Source: Streptomyces oceani (GTDB taxonomy: Bacteria; Actinomycetota; Actinomycetes; Streptomycetales; Streptomycetaceae). Taken from it: DNA of 64,000 nucleotides. Location: the NCBI RefSeq assembly GCF_001751245.1, contig NZ_LJGU01000115.1:31447-95446 (forward strand). The letters run 5' to 3'. Positions 53,945-62,548 of this stretch are shown piece after piece (positions within the stretch are counted from its first letter, which is position 1; each line of letters begins with the position of its first letter). The notes beneath the pieces were generated by a model. It was given only the letters and a program-made list of their open reading frames with translations, searched no databases and was not told the DNA's origin. The position numbers were made by a program, and so were the translations under genes.

Positions 53945-56926
53945 TCACCCGAGCTGCACCCGGGCGAGCGCCCGCCCGGGCTTCAGCGCGCGGCCCCGCT
54001 CGTAGGCGGCCGTGTGGGCGTGCAGCTCACCCAGCAGCCGCGCGACGTCCGGGTGGTGCGGGTTGGGTCCGCCACGGAGCGCGTGCGCGGCGCCGAGGAG
54101 CTCCGCCGCCGCGTACGCGTCGCCCTGCCGGTGGCGGAGATCCGCGAGGGCGACGGCGAGGTGGGCGAGCATCGGCATGTCCGGCATGGTGGCGGCGAGG
54201 TGCCGGGCCGTGTCGAGATGGCGTGCCGCCACGTCGAGTTCTCCGGTGGCGGTGGCGAGGTGTCCCGCGCAGCCCAGATACAGGAGACGTTCCGGAGTAT
54301 CGATCAAGGAGCCGCGGTCGGCGAGGGCGAGCTGGCGTTCAGCCTCCGCCAGGTCATCGTCCTGCCGCGCCAGGTCCGCCAGCACGACCCTGGCCAGTGC
54401 CACCTGGTGGGTGGAGTGCGCCTGGCGCACCACCTCCCGCAGTTCGGCATGGGCCACGGTGATGTCTCCAGCGTGGACCCGGACCATCGCCAACCAGACG
54501 CGCTGTCCGTCATGGGCGCCCAGATCCTCGGCCAGCCGCTCCGCCTCCGTCAGCATCCGGCATGCCTCGGCGGCGTCGCCCGCCGTGATTCGGGCGGACG
54601 CCAGCGACATCAGGGCGATCGAAAGCGCCCAGCGCTCTCCGGCCTCGCGGAACGCCGTCACGGCCTGGGCGATACTTCGCCGCCCCTCCCGCGTGGCACC
54701 GGCCGCGCCGTGCAGCAGCGAACAGGCGAACCAGAGCATCCCCCGCGTCCACGCGTCCGGGTGTCCCAGGTGCGGCTCCAGCGCCGACAGGCCGACCTCC
54801 GCCTCCTCCGTGCCCAGCGCCAGCAACGCCCGGACGAACGCGGCGGTGGGGTCGTGGGTGTGCGGCGGAGGACCGACGACGGTCCGTACGTCGGCGAGTT
54901 CACCGGCGAACACGGCGTTGAGCAGATAGCCGGCGGTCGCCCGCAGCCGGTCCCGCTCAGCGGCTCCCTCGGCCAGCCCCCATACCGTCGCGAGGTGCCT
55001 GACGGAGCCAGCGTGCTCGCCGCGGACGGTCCAGAACATGCCGAGCGCGGCGCCGAGCCGTACGGCGGTGTCGGCGTCACCCGTGTCGCCCGCGAACCTC
55101 AACGCGGCCAAGAGGTTGTCGTGTTCGGCCGTGAGCCGGGCGATCCAGGGGAGTTGCCCCGCACCGCGTAACTCGGGCTCCGCCCGCTCCGCGAGCTCCA
55201 GGAAGCAGGCGGCGTGCGCGACGCGTGCCGAGTGCAGTCGGCCCGTCTCGGACAGGCGTTCCCGTCCGTACTCGAGGATGGTGTCCAACATCCGGTAGCG
55301 GCACCCGTCCACGATCACCAGGGACTTGTCGACGAGGGCGTACAGCGCCTCCCTGGTGACACCGACCCGTTCGGCCGAGTCCACGGTGCAGCCCGACTGG
55401 AACACCGCGGTCAGTTCCGCCGCGACACGTTCGCTCTCCGACAGCAGCTCCCAGCTCCACGCCACCACGGAGCGCAGTGTCCGGTGCCGGGGCGGGGCCG
55501 TACGGCTGCCGCCGGACAACAGCCGGAAGCGATCGTCCAGAGCCTCCGTGAGCGTCTCGATCGGCATCGACCGAAGGCGGGCGGCGGCCAGCTCGATCGC
55601 CAGCGGCAGGCCGTCGAGCCGCTCGCAGATCCGAGCCACCGCCTCGGTGCGGGCGAAGTCGGGTCGTACGGCCCGCGCGCGGTCGACGAACAGCTGTACC
55701 GCCGGGCCTGGTTCGAGCGGCGGCACCGGGCACAGCGCCTCCGCGGTGATGCCGAGCGACTCCCGGCCGGTGGCCAGCACGCGCAGTGCCGGGCAGCGGC
55801 CCAGCAACTCCTCTGCCAGCCGGGCGACCGCCTCCGCCAGGTGCTCGCACCCGTCCAGGACCAGCAGGGTGTCCCGAGCGGACAGCGTCTCCGCCACCCG
55901 GGACAGCACGTCTCCCGGGCTCCGCAGGCCGAGCGCGCTCGCGACCGCGTGCGGCACGTCCTCCGGGCTGTGCACCGGCGCCAGTTCGACCAGGCACACG
56001 GCGTCCGGGAGGTCGGCCGCGAAGGTCGTCGCCAGTCTGGTCTTCCCGACGCCGCCCGGACCCACCAGGGTCACCAGTCGGCTGGCTCCGAACCGCTCGC
56101 GGAGATGTCGCTGTTCCGACTCGCGGCCGACGTAACTCGTCAACGGCGCCCGCAGGTTGCTGCGTGCGCTGCGTGTGCTCTCGGAGCCCGCGCCGTCGCG
56201 CAGGATACGCAGATGCAACCCGCGCAGTTCCGCCCCCGGTTCGACGCCCAACTCCTCGGCGGCGACCGTACGGTAGTCCTGGTACGCGGCGAGCGCCTCG
56301 ACCTGCCGGCCGTCCGCCTCCAGGGCCGTCAGGAGCAGCAGGCGCAACCGCTCCCGCAACGGGTGCGCGGCGATGAGCCGTTCCAGCTCGGCGATGGTCG
56401 CGGACCGGTCCACGCCGGCGTCGTCCAGCTGCGCCTCGAACAGATCCTCCGTCGCGTCGAGCCACCGCTCCCGTAGCCGCACGCTCGCCGCGGTGCCGCA
56501 GGCCAACTCGGCGACCTCGGCCAGGGGTTCGCCTCGCCAGAGTCGCAACGCCTCGCTGAGCCGGTCGGCCGCCAGGCCGCGCGCGCCGTCCCGCAGAGCC
56601 CGGCGGCCTTCCGTGGTCAGCCGCTCGAAGCGCACGGCGTCCACCGCGTCGGCGGGCAGACGGAGGCGGTACCCGGCTGGTTCCGACCCCAACACGTCAT
56701 ACGGACGCAGCGTCCGTCGTAACCGGGAGATCAGCGAATGGAGCGCGGAGTTCGGATGGTCCGGCATGTCGTCCGGCCACAGCGCGTCGATCAGGGCACG
56801 CGAGGTGACGGTCTCCCCGGCGTTCAGTGCCAGCGTGACCAGCAGTGCGCGCAGCCGGACGCCGCCCACCGGCACGTTTCGGCCGTCGACGACCACCCGC
56901 AGCGGACCCAGGACACCGATGTGCAT
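53945..56926 (-). CDS. SARP/BTAD-type ATPase regulator with TPRs
   Basis: A 993-residue regulator of the SARP-LAL-like group. Order: OmpR-type DNA-binding domain (residues 1-95, HIGVLGPLRVVVDG), BTAD (about 100-245), AAA/NB-ARC-like ATPase with P-loop LVGPGGVGKTRLA (about 295-308) and LLVLDGCEHL, NB-ARC-like helical region, then a TPR-rich C-terminal half. Two TTA codons are present: codon 69 (56722-56720) inside the DNA-binding domain and codon 586 (55171-55169). This marks it as a strongly bldA-dependent regulator. It is divergent from the nucleotidyltransferase gene. ATG 56926 is chosen at the conserved start. Confidence 0.92.
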   Translation of the reverse strand: MHIGVLGPLRVVVDGRNVPVGGVRLRALLVTLALNAGETVTSRALIDALWPDDMPDHPNSALHSLISRLRRTLRPYDVLGSEPAGYRLRLPADAVDAVRFERLTTEGRRALRDGARGLAADRLSEALRLWRGEPLAEVAELACGTAASVRLRERWLDATEDLFEAQLDDAGVDRSATIAELERLIAAHPLRERLRLLLLTALEADGRQVEALAAYQDYRTVAAEELGVEPGAELRGLHLRILRDGAGSESTRSARSNLRAPLTSYVGRESEQRHLRERFGASRLVTLVGPGGVGKTRLATTFAADLPDAVCLVELAPVHSPEDVPHAVASALGLRSPGDVLSRVAETLSARDTLLVLDGCEHLAEAVARLAEELLGRCPALRVLATGRESLGITAEALCPVPPLEPGPAVQLFVDRARAVRPDFARTEAVARICERLDGLPLAIELAAARLRSMPIETLTEALDDRFRLLSGGSRTAPPRHRTLRSVVAWSWELLSESERVAAELTAVFQSGCTVDSAERVGVTREALYALVDKSLVIVDGCRYRMLDTILEYGRERLSETGRLHSARVAHAACFLELAERAEPELRGAGQLPWIARLTAEHDNLLAALRFAGDTGDADTAVRLGAALGMFWTVRGEHAGSVRHLATVWGLAEGAAERDRLRATAGYLLNAVFAGELADVRTVVGPPPHTHDPTAAFVRALLALGTEEAEVGLSALEPHLGHPDAWTRGMLWFACSLLHGAAGATREGRRSIAQAVTAFREAGERWALSIALMSLASARITAGDAAEACRMLTEAERLAEDLGAHDGQRVWLAMVRVHAGDITVAHAELREVVRQAHSTHQVALARVVLADLARQDDDLAEAERQLALADRGSLIDTPERLLYLGCAGHLATATGELDVAARHLDTARHLAATMPDMPMLAHLAVALADLRHRQGDAYAAAELLGAAHALRGGPNPHHPDVARLLGELHAHTAAYERGRALKPGRALARVQLG

Positions 56927-57071
56927 CCCCGTATTCTGCGGCGCCCGGGCACACCGACGCCACAACCCGCCCTACCGGGAAAGCCGATGTCGCCGGTCCA
57001 GCGTGCCGGCTACGATCAGGCGGTCGGCGGTCGGTCGGCCGTCACCAGGATCAGCGAGATCGGAGGGCCAG

Positions 57072-57854
57072 TTGACGCAGACCCGGGACGTGCTGGAGGT
57101 ACTGCGCGAGGCGTTCGGCGCCGACGTCGTCGGCGCGTACCAACACGGCTCGGCCGTGCTCGGGGGCCTGCGACCGCACAGCGACATCGACGTCTTCGCC
57201 GTCCTGCGACGCTCCACCACGGCCCGGGAGCGACGGACGCTGGTCGAGGAGCTGATGGGGTTCTCCGGTGAGCGGGCGCGGCACGGGCCGGCGCGTCCGG
57301 TGGAGTTGACCCTCGTCGTCCAGTCGGAGGTCAGTCCCTGGCGGTATCCACCCAACTGCGAGTTCCAGTACGGCGAGTGGCTGCGGGACGACTACGAACG
57401 CGGGGCGACCCCCTCCCCCACTCCGAGCCCCGACCTCGCACCGTTGATCACCATGGTGCGGGGCGCCGACGCGCCGCTGCTCGGGCCGCCGCCGGCCGAC
57501 GTACTGCCGCCGGTGCCGCCCGAGGACCTGCGCCGCGCGCTGGTCGCCGGGGTGCCGGAGCTGCTCGACGAGTTGGAGACGGACACCCGTAACGTCCTGC
57601 TGACGCTGGCCCGGGTCTGGATGACCCTCGCCACCGGGACGATCACCTCCAAGGACGCCGCCGCCGACTGGGCGCTGGAGCGGCTCGCCGCGGATGAGCG
57701 CGGGCCGCTCGCGCACGCGCGCGCCGTGTACCTGGGGGCCGAGGAGGAGGCGTGGGACGGCCTGTTGCCGCGCCTGCGCGGGCACGCGGCGTGCGTCGTA
57801 CGGGAGATCGAGCGGCTGGCCACGGACGCCCCGCCGGAGGCGGGTCCGTACTGA
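57072..57854 (+). CDS. Aminoglycoside (AadA-like) nucleotidyltransferase
   Basis: A 260-residue protein of the ANT(3'')/ANT(9) family. The nucleotidyltransferase motif is GSAVLGGLRPHSDIDVFAV, with the D-I-D metal ligands; a C-terminal helical domain has RNVLLTLARVWMTLATG and SKDAAADWAL, as in AadA enzymes that adenylylate streptomycin or spectinomycin. It starts at TTG 57072, chosen because GGAGGG lies 5 bp before it and conserved sequence begins here. Activity on drugs is possible but unproved for actinomycete homologues. Confidence 0.88.
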   Translation: MTQTRDVLEVLREAFGADVVGAYQHGSAVLGGLRPHSDIDVFAVLRRSTTARERRTLVEELMGFSGERARHGPARPVELTLVVQSEVSPWRYPPNCEFQYGEWLRDDYERGATPSPTPSPDLAPLITMVRGADAPLLGPPPADVLPPVPPEDLRRALVAGVPELLDELETDTRNVLLTLARVWMTLATGTITSKDAAADWALERLAADERGPLAHARAVYLGAEEEAWDGLLPRLRGHAACVVREIERLATDAPPEAGPY

Positions 57855-58101
57855 CCTGCGGATGGTCACAACATCCCACGTGTCAGCGGCACTTCAGCGC
57901 CCCGGGAAGTCTGTCCTACCCGATCTCATCGGAGTCGGTAGCGGCCGGTACCACGATACGGCGCCGGTCCGGAGCAGTGCGTGCCAGAGGTGCCGGTCCC
58001 GCGGCGACCACGACCTGACGACGGGCGGCGTTCTCGGGGGATTATGGCTTCCGAGCACGTCCGAGAAACCGCGCGTCCGGCCACAGGAGAGAGGGTTCAG
58101 G

Positions 58102-59616
58102 ATGGAGCCGCTGAGGGCGGGAGATTCGGAGCGGGTGGGTGGCTTCGTGTTGCGGGGGCGGCTGGGCGCCGGCGGGATGGGTGAGGTGTTCCTGGGCCGG
58201 TCACCGGGGGGCCGCTCGGTAGCGGTGAAGGTGGTGTACCCGCACCTTGCCGGTCAGCGTGAGTTCCGAGCCCGTTTCGCCGCGGAGGTGGCGGCGGCCG
58301 AGGCGGTCGGCGGGGCGTTCACCGCCCCCGTGGTGGCGTCCGGGCCGGAGGATGACCCGCCGTGGATCGCGACCGCCTACATACCCGGCCCGAACCTGGC
58401 CGAAGCCGTGGCCGAGGCCGGCCCGCTGCCGGAGCGGTCGGTATGGGGCTTGGCGGCCGGCCTGGTGGAGGCGTTGCAGGCCATCCACGCCAGAGGGCTG
58501 CTGCATCGCGATCTGAAGCCGGCGAACGTGATGTTGGCAGCGGACGGGCCGCGGGTCATCGACTTCGGGATCGCGCGCACCTTGGAGGTCACCTCGGTGA
58601 CGAGGACTGGGATGGTCGTCGGCACGGCCGGCTTCATGCCGCCCGAACAGGCGCAAGGCGGTCAGGTCGGGCCGGCTGCCGACGTCTTCTCCCTCGGGGT
58701 GGTCCTCGCCTTCGCCGCCAGCGGCAGCGAGCCGTTCGGTCAGGGACAACCCTTGGCGATCCTCCACCGCGTGGTCAACGACGATCCGCGCCTGGACGCC
58801 CTCGACGGCCCGCTCCGTGACCTGGTCGCCGCCTGTCTGGCCAAGAGCCCGGACGAGCGGCCCACTCTCCCTCAGCTGCTGGACCGGATCACCGTGCACT
58901 GGGACCCGCCGGACGGCGCTTCGGGCACCTCGCCCTGGCCTGTCGGCGTGACCACCCTCATCGAGCACCGAGTCGACGCCCCTACCGCGTCCTACACCCA
59001 GGCCTCCGACTCCACGCATGACGCGCCGACCGCGACAGCGGACACCACGGAGAAGGAGCTGAGCAGGCGGTTCGAGGACGCTCTGCACGGCGCCAGCCGC
59101 CCCGCCGATGCGGTGGAGCTTTTCGAGCAGGCCGTTGCCAACCACGCGCACGTCCTCGGCCCCGATCACCCTGCCACCCTGCTCCGTCGCCACGAAGAGG
59201 CGCAGAACCTCGGCCTTGTGGGGGTCCGCGCCGAGGCGGCAGAGCTCTTCGCCGGGGTCGCCGCCGACCGCGCACGCGTTCTCGGACCCGACCACCCCGA
59301 CACACTGTGCTCCCGCCACCACCATGCCCTCTACCTGAGCGGGGGCACGAAAAACCTCAAGGCCGCACGGCTCATGGCCGGGGTCGCCGCCGACCAGGCA
59401 CGCGTTCTCGGACCCGACCACCCGGACACACTGTGCTCCCGCCGCAACCGTGCCCTCTACCTGGGCCAGGGCGGGAGATTCCTCAAGGCCGCACGGCTCA
59501 TGGCCGGGGTCGCCGCCGACCAGGCACGCGTTCTCGGACCCGACCACCCCGACACCTGGCGCTCCCACCACGACCACGCCAGATTCCTCAGCCGTAGCCG
59601 GCGGCTCCGATGGTGA
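58102..59616 (+). CDS. Ser/Thr protein kinase with C-terminal TPR-like repeats
   Basis: A 504-residue soluble Hanks-type kinase. Gly-loop GRLGAGGMGEVFLG, Lys in VAVKVV, catalytic loop HRDLKPANVM, DFGIA and GTAGFMPPE activation segment are all intact (kinase domain about residues 10-275). A Thr/Ala-rich linker (about 280-320) leads to tandem units with HVLGPDHPXT and HALYLG, of the tetratricopeptide type found next to kinases. No membrane helix. The last unit is cut short (DHARFLSRSRRLRW), so the C-terminus may be truncated. Confidence 0.92.
   Translation: MEPLRAGDSERVGGFVLRGRLGAGGMGEVFLGRSPGGRSVAVKVVYPHLAGQREFRARFAAEVAAAEAVGGAFTAPVVASGPEDDPPWIATAYIPGPNLAEAVAEAGPLPERSVWGLAAGLVEALQAIHARGLLHRDLKPANVMLAADGPRVIDFGIARTLEVTSVTRTGMVVGTAGFMPPEQAQGGQVGPAADVFSLGVVLAFAASGSEPFGQGQPLAILHRVVNDDPRLDALDGPLRDLVAACLAKSPDERPTLPQLLDRITVHWDPPDGASGTSPWPVGVTTLIEHRVDAPTASYTQASDSTHDAPTATADTTEKELSRRFEDALHGASRPADAVELFEQAVANHAHVLGPDHPATLLRRHEEAQNLGLVGVRAEAAELFAGVAADRARVLGPDHPDTLCSRHHHALYLSGGTKNLKAARLMAGVAADQARVLGPDHPDTLCSRRNRALYLGQGGRFLKAARLMAGVAADQARVLGPDHPDTWRSHHDHARFLSRSRRLRW
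59229..59607 (+). repeat. Three 126-bp tandem coding repeats in the kinase gene
   Basis: Equivalent positions recur every 126 bp (59251, 59377, 59503), encoding 42-residue TPR units. Units 2 and 3 are identical over a 68-bp stretch (from 59355 and 59481), which indicates recent duplication or ongoing gene conversion. Confidence 0.85.
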
Positions 59617-59853
59617 TCTCCGGCCAGCGACAGCGGCAGCTCTGAGGACGACCACGTGGAGGTCGCCTCCTGCCCCGCACGGTTCATCTCCGGGACGACG
59701 GACACGTTCCTGTGGATGGCCACCGCTCGCCCCGGTCGACAGCGTCCCGAAGTCGCTGCTTGACGTGCCTGTGCGCGGCTCGCCTCTCCTTGATGCGACA
59801 CGGACCCAGCACGTTCCGCCGCCCGCCCTCAACAGGTCCGGCCTGGCCGGTAC
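59617..59853. other. Gap between kinase stop and enolase remnant
   Basis: No start, stop pattern or family is recognised on either strand. It may contain the scar of the deletion that removed most of the enolase-like gene. Confidence 0.35.
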
Positions 59854-60009
59854 TTACGCGCGGAACCGGCCGCAGCCACCGCCCGCCTCCACCAGTACCA
59901 GCATGGTCGAGTCCCACTCCAGGGTGCCGTCCTGCTCGCTGCCGTCCGGGCTGTCGGTGGGCACGGTGAAGGCGTGCGCGCGCAGCGCCGTCACGGCGTG
60001 CTCGGTCAA
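59854..60009 (-). pseudogene. Truncated enolase-superfamily gene remnant
   Basis: The minus strand opens with TTG in a 4-bp overlap (TTGA) with the stop of the TPP enzyme, and encodes 51 residues ending at TAA 59854. The readable part (TALRAHAFTVPTD ... DGTLEWDSTMLVLVEA) is the N-terminal cap strand set of mandelate-racemase/enolase-type proteins. Everything beyond, including the barrel, is missing. It was probably once a full gene co-translated with the TPP enzyme. Confidence 0.65.
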
Positions 60010-61805
60010 CGGCCACGCCCTGGCAGTTGCTCGGCGTACTCGCTGAGCTTCTGGCGCACCCCGCGCTTGGCGATGCCGAGATTCTCCGGGTCGTTGACCA
60101 TGGCCTGGGCGGCCTTCTTCCCCTGTTCCATCGTGATGTGCGGCGGGATGGGGGCGATCTCCGCGTCGGTCTTGAACTCCAGCACCACCGGCTGCTGGCT
60201 GGCCAGCGCGGTGTCCCAGGCGGCGCCGACCTGTTCGGGGTCGTCGCAGTAGACGCCCTTGAGGCCGAGCAGTTCGGCGTACCGCGCGTACGGCACGTCC
60301 GGCAGACTCTGCGAGCCGGGGAACTTCGGATCACCGGCCATGGCGCGCTGTTCCCAGGTGACCTGGTTGAGGTCCTGGTTGTTGAAGACGCAGAAGACGA
60401 ACGGCGGGCCGCCGGAGAGGTGTTCGCCGTAGCGCTTGACGGTGATCATCTCGTTCATGCCGTTCATCTGGAAGGCGCCGTCCCCGAGGAAGGCGATCAC
60501 CGGCCGGTCGGGGTAGGCGAAGCGTGCGGCGATCGCGTACGGCACGCCCGGGCCCATCGTGGCCAGGGTGCCGGACAGCGAGGCCCGCATCCCACGGCGC
60601 AGCTTGAGGTGCCGGGCCCACCAGTTGGTGCCGGAGCCGGAGTCGGCGGTGACGAGCACGTCGTCCGGCAGCTTCGGGGACAGCACGTGCGCGACGGACT
60701 GCGGGTTGATCTTGCCGTCGAAGTGCTGGCTGGCGCGTTTGTCCAGCACGTCGTCCCACTCGCGGACGCTGGACTCGATGTGCTCCCGCCAGCCGCGCTC
60801 CGTCTTGCGGTGCAGCAGCGGGATGAGCTGCCGCAGGGTCTCGCGGGTGTCGCCCACCACGTGCGCGTCCATCGGATAGCGGATGCCGATCATCCTGCCG
60901 TCGATGTTGATCTCCACTCCGCGTACGGAGCCCTCGTCCGGCAGCCACTCGGCGTACGGGAAGCTGCTGCCCACCATGAACAGGGTGTCGCAACCCCGGA
61001 TCATGTCGTCGCTGGCCTTGCTCCCGAGCAGCCCGATCGGTCCGGTGACGAACGGCAGGTCGTCCGGCACCACCTCACGCCCGAGCAGCGCCTTGGCCAC
61101 ACCCGCGCCCAGCAGCTCCGCGGTCTGCACGACCTCCTCCTCGGCGTGCGCCGCGCCCTGCCCGATGAGCATCGCGACCTTGTCGCCGGAGTTGAGGATC
61201 TCGGCCGCCTGCCGCAGCTCGTCCTCGGCCGGTAGCACCCGGGGCCGGCTCCAGCCCACGCTGGAGTACACCGCTCCGTGCGACTTCGGCGGCGAGGGCA
61301 CCGCCTCGGATTCCGCGACGTCCTCCGGCAGGATGATCGTGGCGACGCCGCGCATGGTCAGCGCGGTCTTGAACGCCCGGTCGATGACGTGCCGGGCCTG
61401 GGCCGGCTGGTAGATCATCTGGCAGAACTCCGAGACGTCGGAGAACAGGCTCTCCAGGGCGATCTCCTGCTGGTAGTGCGAGCCGAGGCAGAGTGTCTTC
61501 TGCTGCCCCACGAGAGCGACGACCGGCTGGTGGTCCAGCTTGGCGTCGTAGAGACCGTTGAGCAGGTGTACGGCGCCCGGCCCGGAGGTGGCGACGCAGC
61601 AGCCGACCTGTCCGGTGAACTTCGCGTGGCCGCAGGCCATGAAAGCGGCCATCTCCTCGTGCCGGGCCTGGATCAGGGCCGGGTCACCCTGAGCACGGTC
61701 GAAGGCGCCCAGCAGGCCGTTGATGCCGTCACCGGGATAGCCGTAGACGCGGTGCGCGCCCCACTCCCGCAGACGTTCCAGGACGAAATCGGCTACCAGT
61801 GGCAT
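60006..61805 (-). CDS. Thiamine-pyrophosphate-dependent pyruvate oxidase/dehydrogenase-type enzyme
   Basis: A 599-residue TPP enzyme of the PoxB/pyruvate oxidase type. The PYR domain has the catalytic glutamate in ARHEEMAAFMA (E50/E51), the central domain a MLIGQGAAHA nucleotide segment, and the PP domain the TPP motif LGDGAFQMN ... FNNQD. It is expected to decarboxylate pyruvate or a related 2-oxoacid and pass electrons to quinone or flavin. ATG 61805 follows a GGAGAGG site; the longer frame to 62108 is non-coding. It may be regulated by the divergent 490-bp region. Confidence 0.92.
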   Translation of the reverse strand: MPLVADFVLERLREWGAHRVYGYPGDGINGLLGAFDRAQGDPALIQARHEEMAAFMACGHAKFTGQVGCCVATSGPGAVHLLNGLYDAKLDHQPVVALVGQQKTLCLGSHYQQEIALESLFSDVSEFCQMIYQPAQARHVIDRAFKTALTMRGVATIILPEDVAESEAVPSPPKSHGAVYSSVGWSRPRVLPAEDELRQAAEILNSGDKVAMLIGQGAAHAEEEVVQTAELLGAGVAKALLGREVVPDDLPFVTGPIGLLGSKASDDMIRGCDTLFMVGSSFPYAEWLPDEGSVRGVEINIDGRMIGIRYPMDAHVVGDTRETLRQLIPLLHRKTERGWREHIESSVREWDDVLDKRASQHFDGKINPQSVAHVLSPKLPDDVLVTADSGSGTNWWARHLKLRRGMRASLSGTLATMGPGVPYAIAARFAYPDRPVIAFLGDGAFQMNGMNEMITVKRYGEHLSGGPPFVFCVFNNQDLNQVTWEQRAMAGDPKFPGSQSLPDVPYARYAELLGLKGVYCDDPEQVGAAWDTALASQQPVVLEFKTDAEIAPIPPHITMEQGKKAAQAMVNDPENLGIAKRGVRQKLSEYAEQLPGRGR

Positions 61806-62196
61806 AGCGCCTCTCCTCACTCGCGGTCGGTGGCGAGTCACGTCACACTTGACCCGGGGCGGGTTCCTTGCGCGTACCCCCCTAAACCGGTGCCCCGCGG
61901 ACGCTTGCCGGAGCACGGAGCGTCCCGTGGGCACGGCGGCACCGGGGGCTGGCGCCCGTAGGGAGGACGCTCGTGACCGGACGAGGCGGACAAGTTGCTC
62001 CGCCCACCGTTCCGCCCTCCCGGTATCGCGCGCTGCCGCCCGTAACCGACCACCGGACGGGAGTACGGCGTGCCTGGCGAGGCCGGCGGATCGCGCGCTT
62101 GGACCCACGAAATCTCGGACGACGTAGCGGAGTTCCCGGGCGCTTCGCCGTACCTCCGGCAGCCCGCCTTGTACACACGAGACGCTTTGTCAACCG

Positions 62197-62225
62197 TTGA
62201 TCTCATCTGGCGGACCTCTTATCGT
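62197..62225 (+). promoter_or_regulatory. Candidate promoter of the lanthipeptide operon
   Basis: TTGATC (62197-62202) and TATCGT (62220-62225) are 17 bp apart. A small palindrome TCAAC-C-GTTGA overlaps the -35 box, which suggests repression or activation at this point. A 73-nt leader would precede the start codon. Confidence 0.55.
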
Positions 62226-62232
62226 AACCATG

Positions 62233-62255
62233 GTTTCGGCCCCTCCGGCCGAAAC
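62233..62255 (+). promoter_or_regulatory. Hairpin in the leader of the lanthipeptide precursor
   Basis: GTTTCGGCC and GGCCGAAAC form a perfect 9-bp stem with a 5-nt loop, 44 bp before the ATG. It may stabilise the mRNA 5' end or be a protein-binding site. Confidence 0.6.
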
Positions 62256-62298
62256 TCGATGGGCTGACCCAGCCCAACTCTTCACGGGAGGTACGAGA

Positions 62299-62463
62299 AT
62301 GCCCACCGCAACCTTCGATCTCGATGTGGAACTCGTGGAGTCGACCGAGAGCCAGGCGACTCACCCCGACGCGGCCCGCGAGCTGGACGAGAACGCCGCT
62401 CTGACCCCCACCACCGTCAACACCTACGCCGTCGGCGTCGCCATGTGCGTCCCGTGCTGCTGA
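62299..62463 (+). CDS. Class I (FxLD-type) lanthipeptide precursor
   Basis: A 54-residue peptide placed directly before a LanB-type dehydratase. The leader contains FDLD at residues 6-9, the F(N/D)LD box recognised by LanB/LanC enzymes, then an acidic stretch (DVELVES; ARELDENAA). The C-terminal part, TPTTVNTYAVGVAMCVPCC, has four Thr (36, 38, 39, 42), no Ser, and three Cys (50, 53, 54), enough for three methyllanthionine rings if three Thr are dehydrated. All donors lie before all Cys, so rings must be large, nested or crossed. A hairpin and the dehydratase gene follow. The leader-core boundary is inferred. Confidence 0.82.
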   Translation: MPTATFDLDVELVESTESQATHPDAARELDENAALTPTTVNTYAVGVAMCVPCC

Positions 62464-62483
62464 GCCGGCGCTGAAAACGCGCC

Positions 62484-62493
62484 GTTGATCAAC
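62484..62493. promoter_or_regulatory. Perfect palindrome GTTGATCAAC
   Basis: A 10-bp perfect palindrome 21 bp after the precursor stop. Its CCGTTGATC half is identical to the element that overlaps the candidate -35 box at 62194-62202, suggesting a common binding protein. Confidence 0.45.
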
Positions 62494-62495
62494 CG

Positions 62496-62523
62496 CCCCT
62501 CCGTGCCCGACGGCGCGGAGGGG
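62496..62523 (+). terminator. Attenuator-type hairpin between precursor and dehydratase genes
   Basis: CCCCTCCG and CGGAGGGG form a perfect 8-bp stem with a 12-nt GC-rich loop, followed by TGTCCTT. Such hairpins after lanthipeptide precursor genes let most transcripts stop there, giving more precursor than enzyme. Confidence 0.7.
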
Positions 62524-62548
62524 TGTCCTTAGCGACGGACGGGGGCCA

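Larger units (their letters stand above)
61806..62298. promoter_or_regulatory. Divergent intergenic region upstream of the lanthipeptide precursor gene
   Basis: 493 bp without convincing ORF. Elements reading toward the precursor gene: TCAACCGTTGA palindrome (62190-62200), promoter boxes (62197-62225), hairpin (62233-62255), ribosome site GGGAGG (62286-62291). Confidence 0.6.

Noticed and set aside
58201..59832. A 543-codon minus-strand frame opposite the kinase gene
   Set aside because: It mirrors the codon structure of the kinase on the other strand, has no recognisable motif and starts inside the region of the enolase remnant; it is a high-GC shadow frame.
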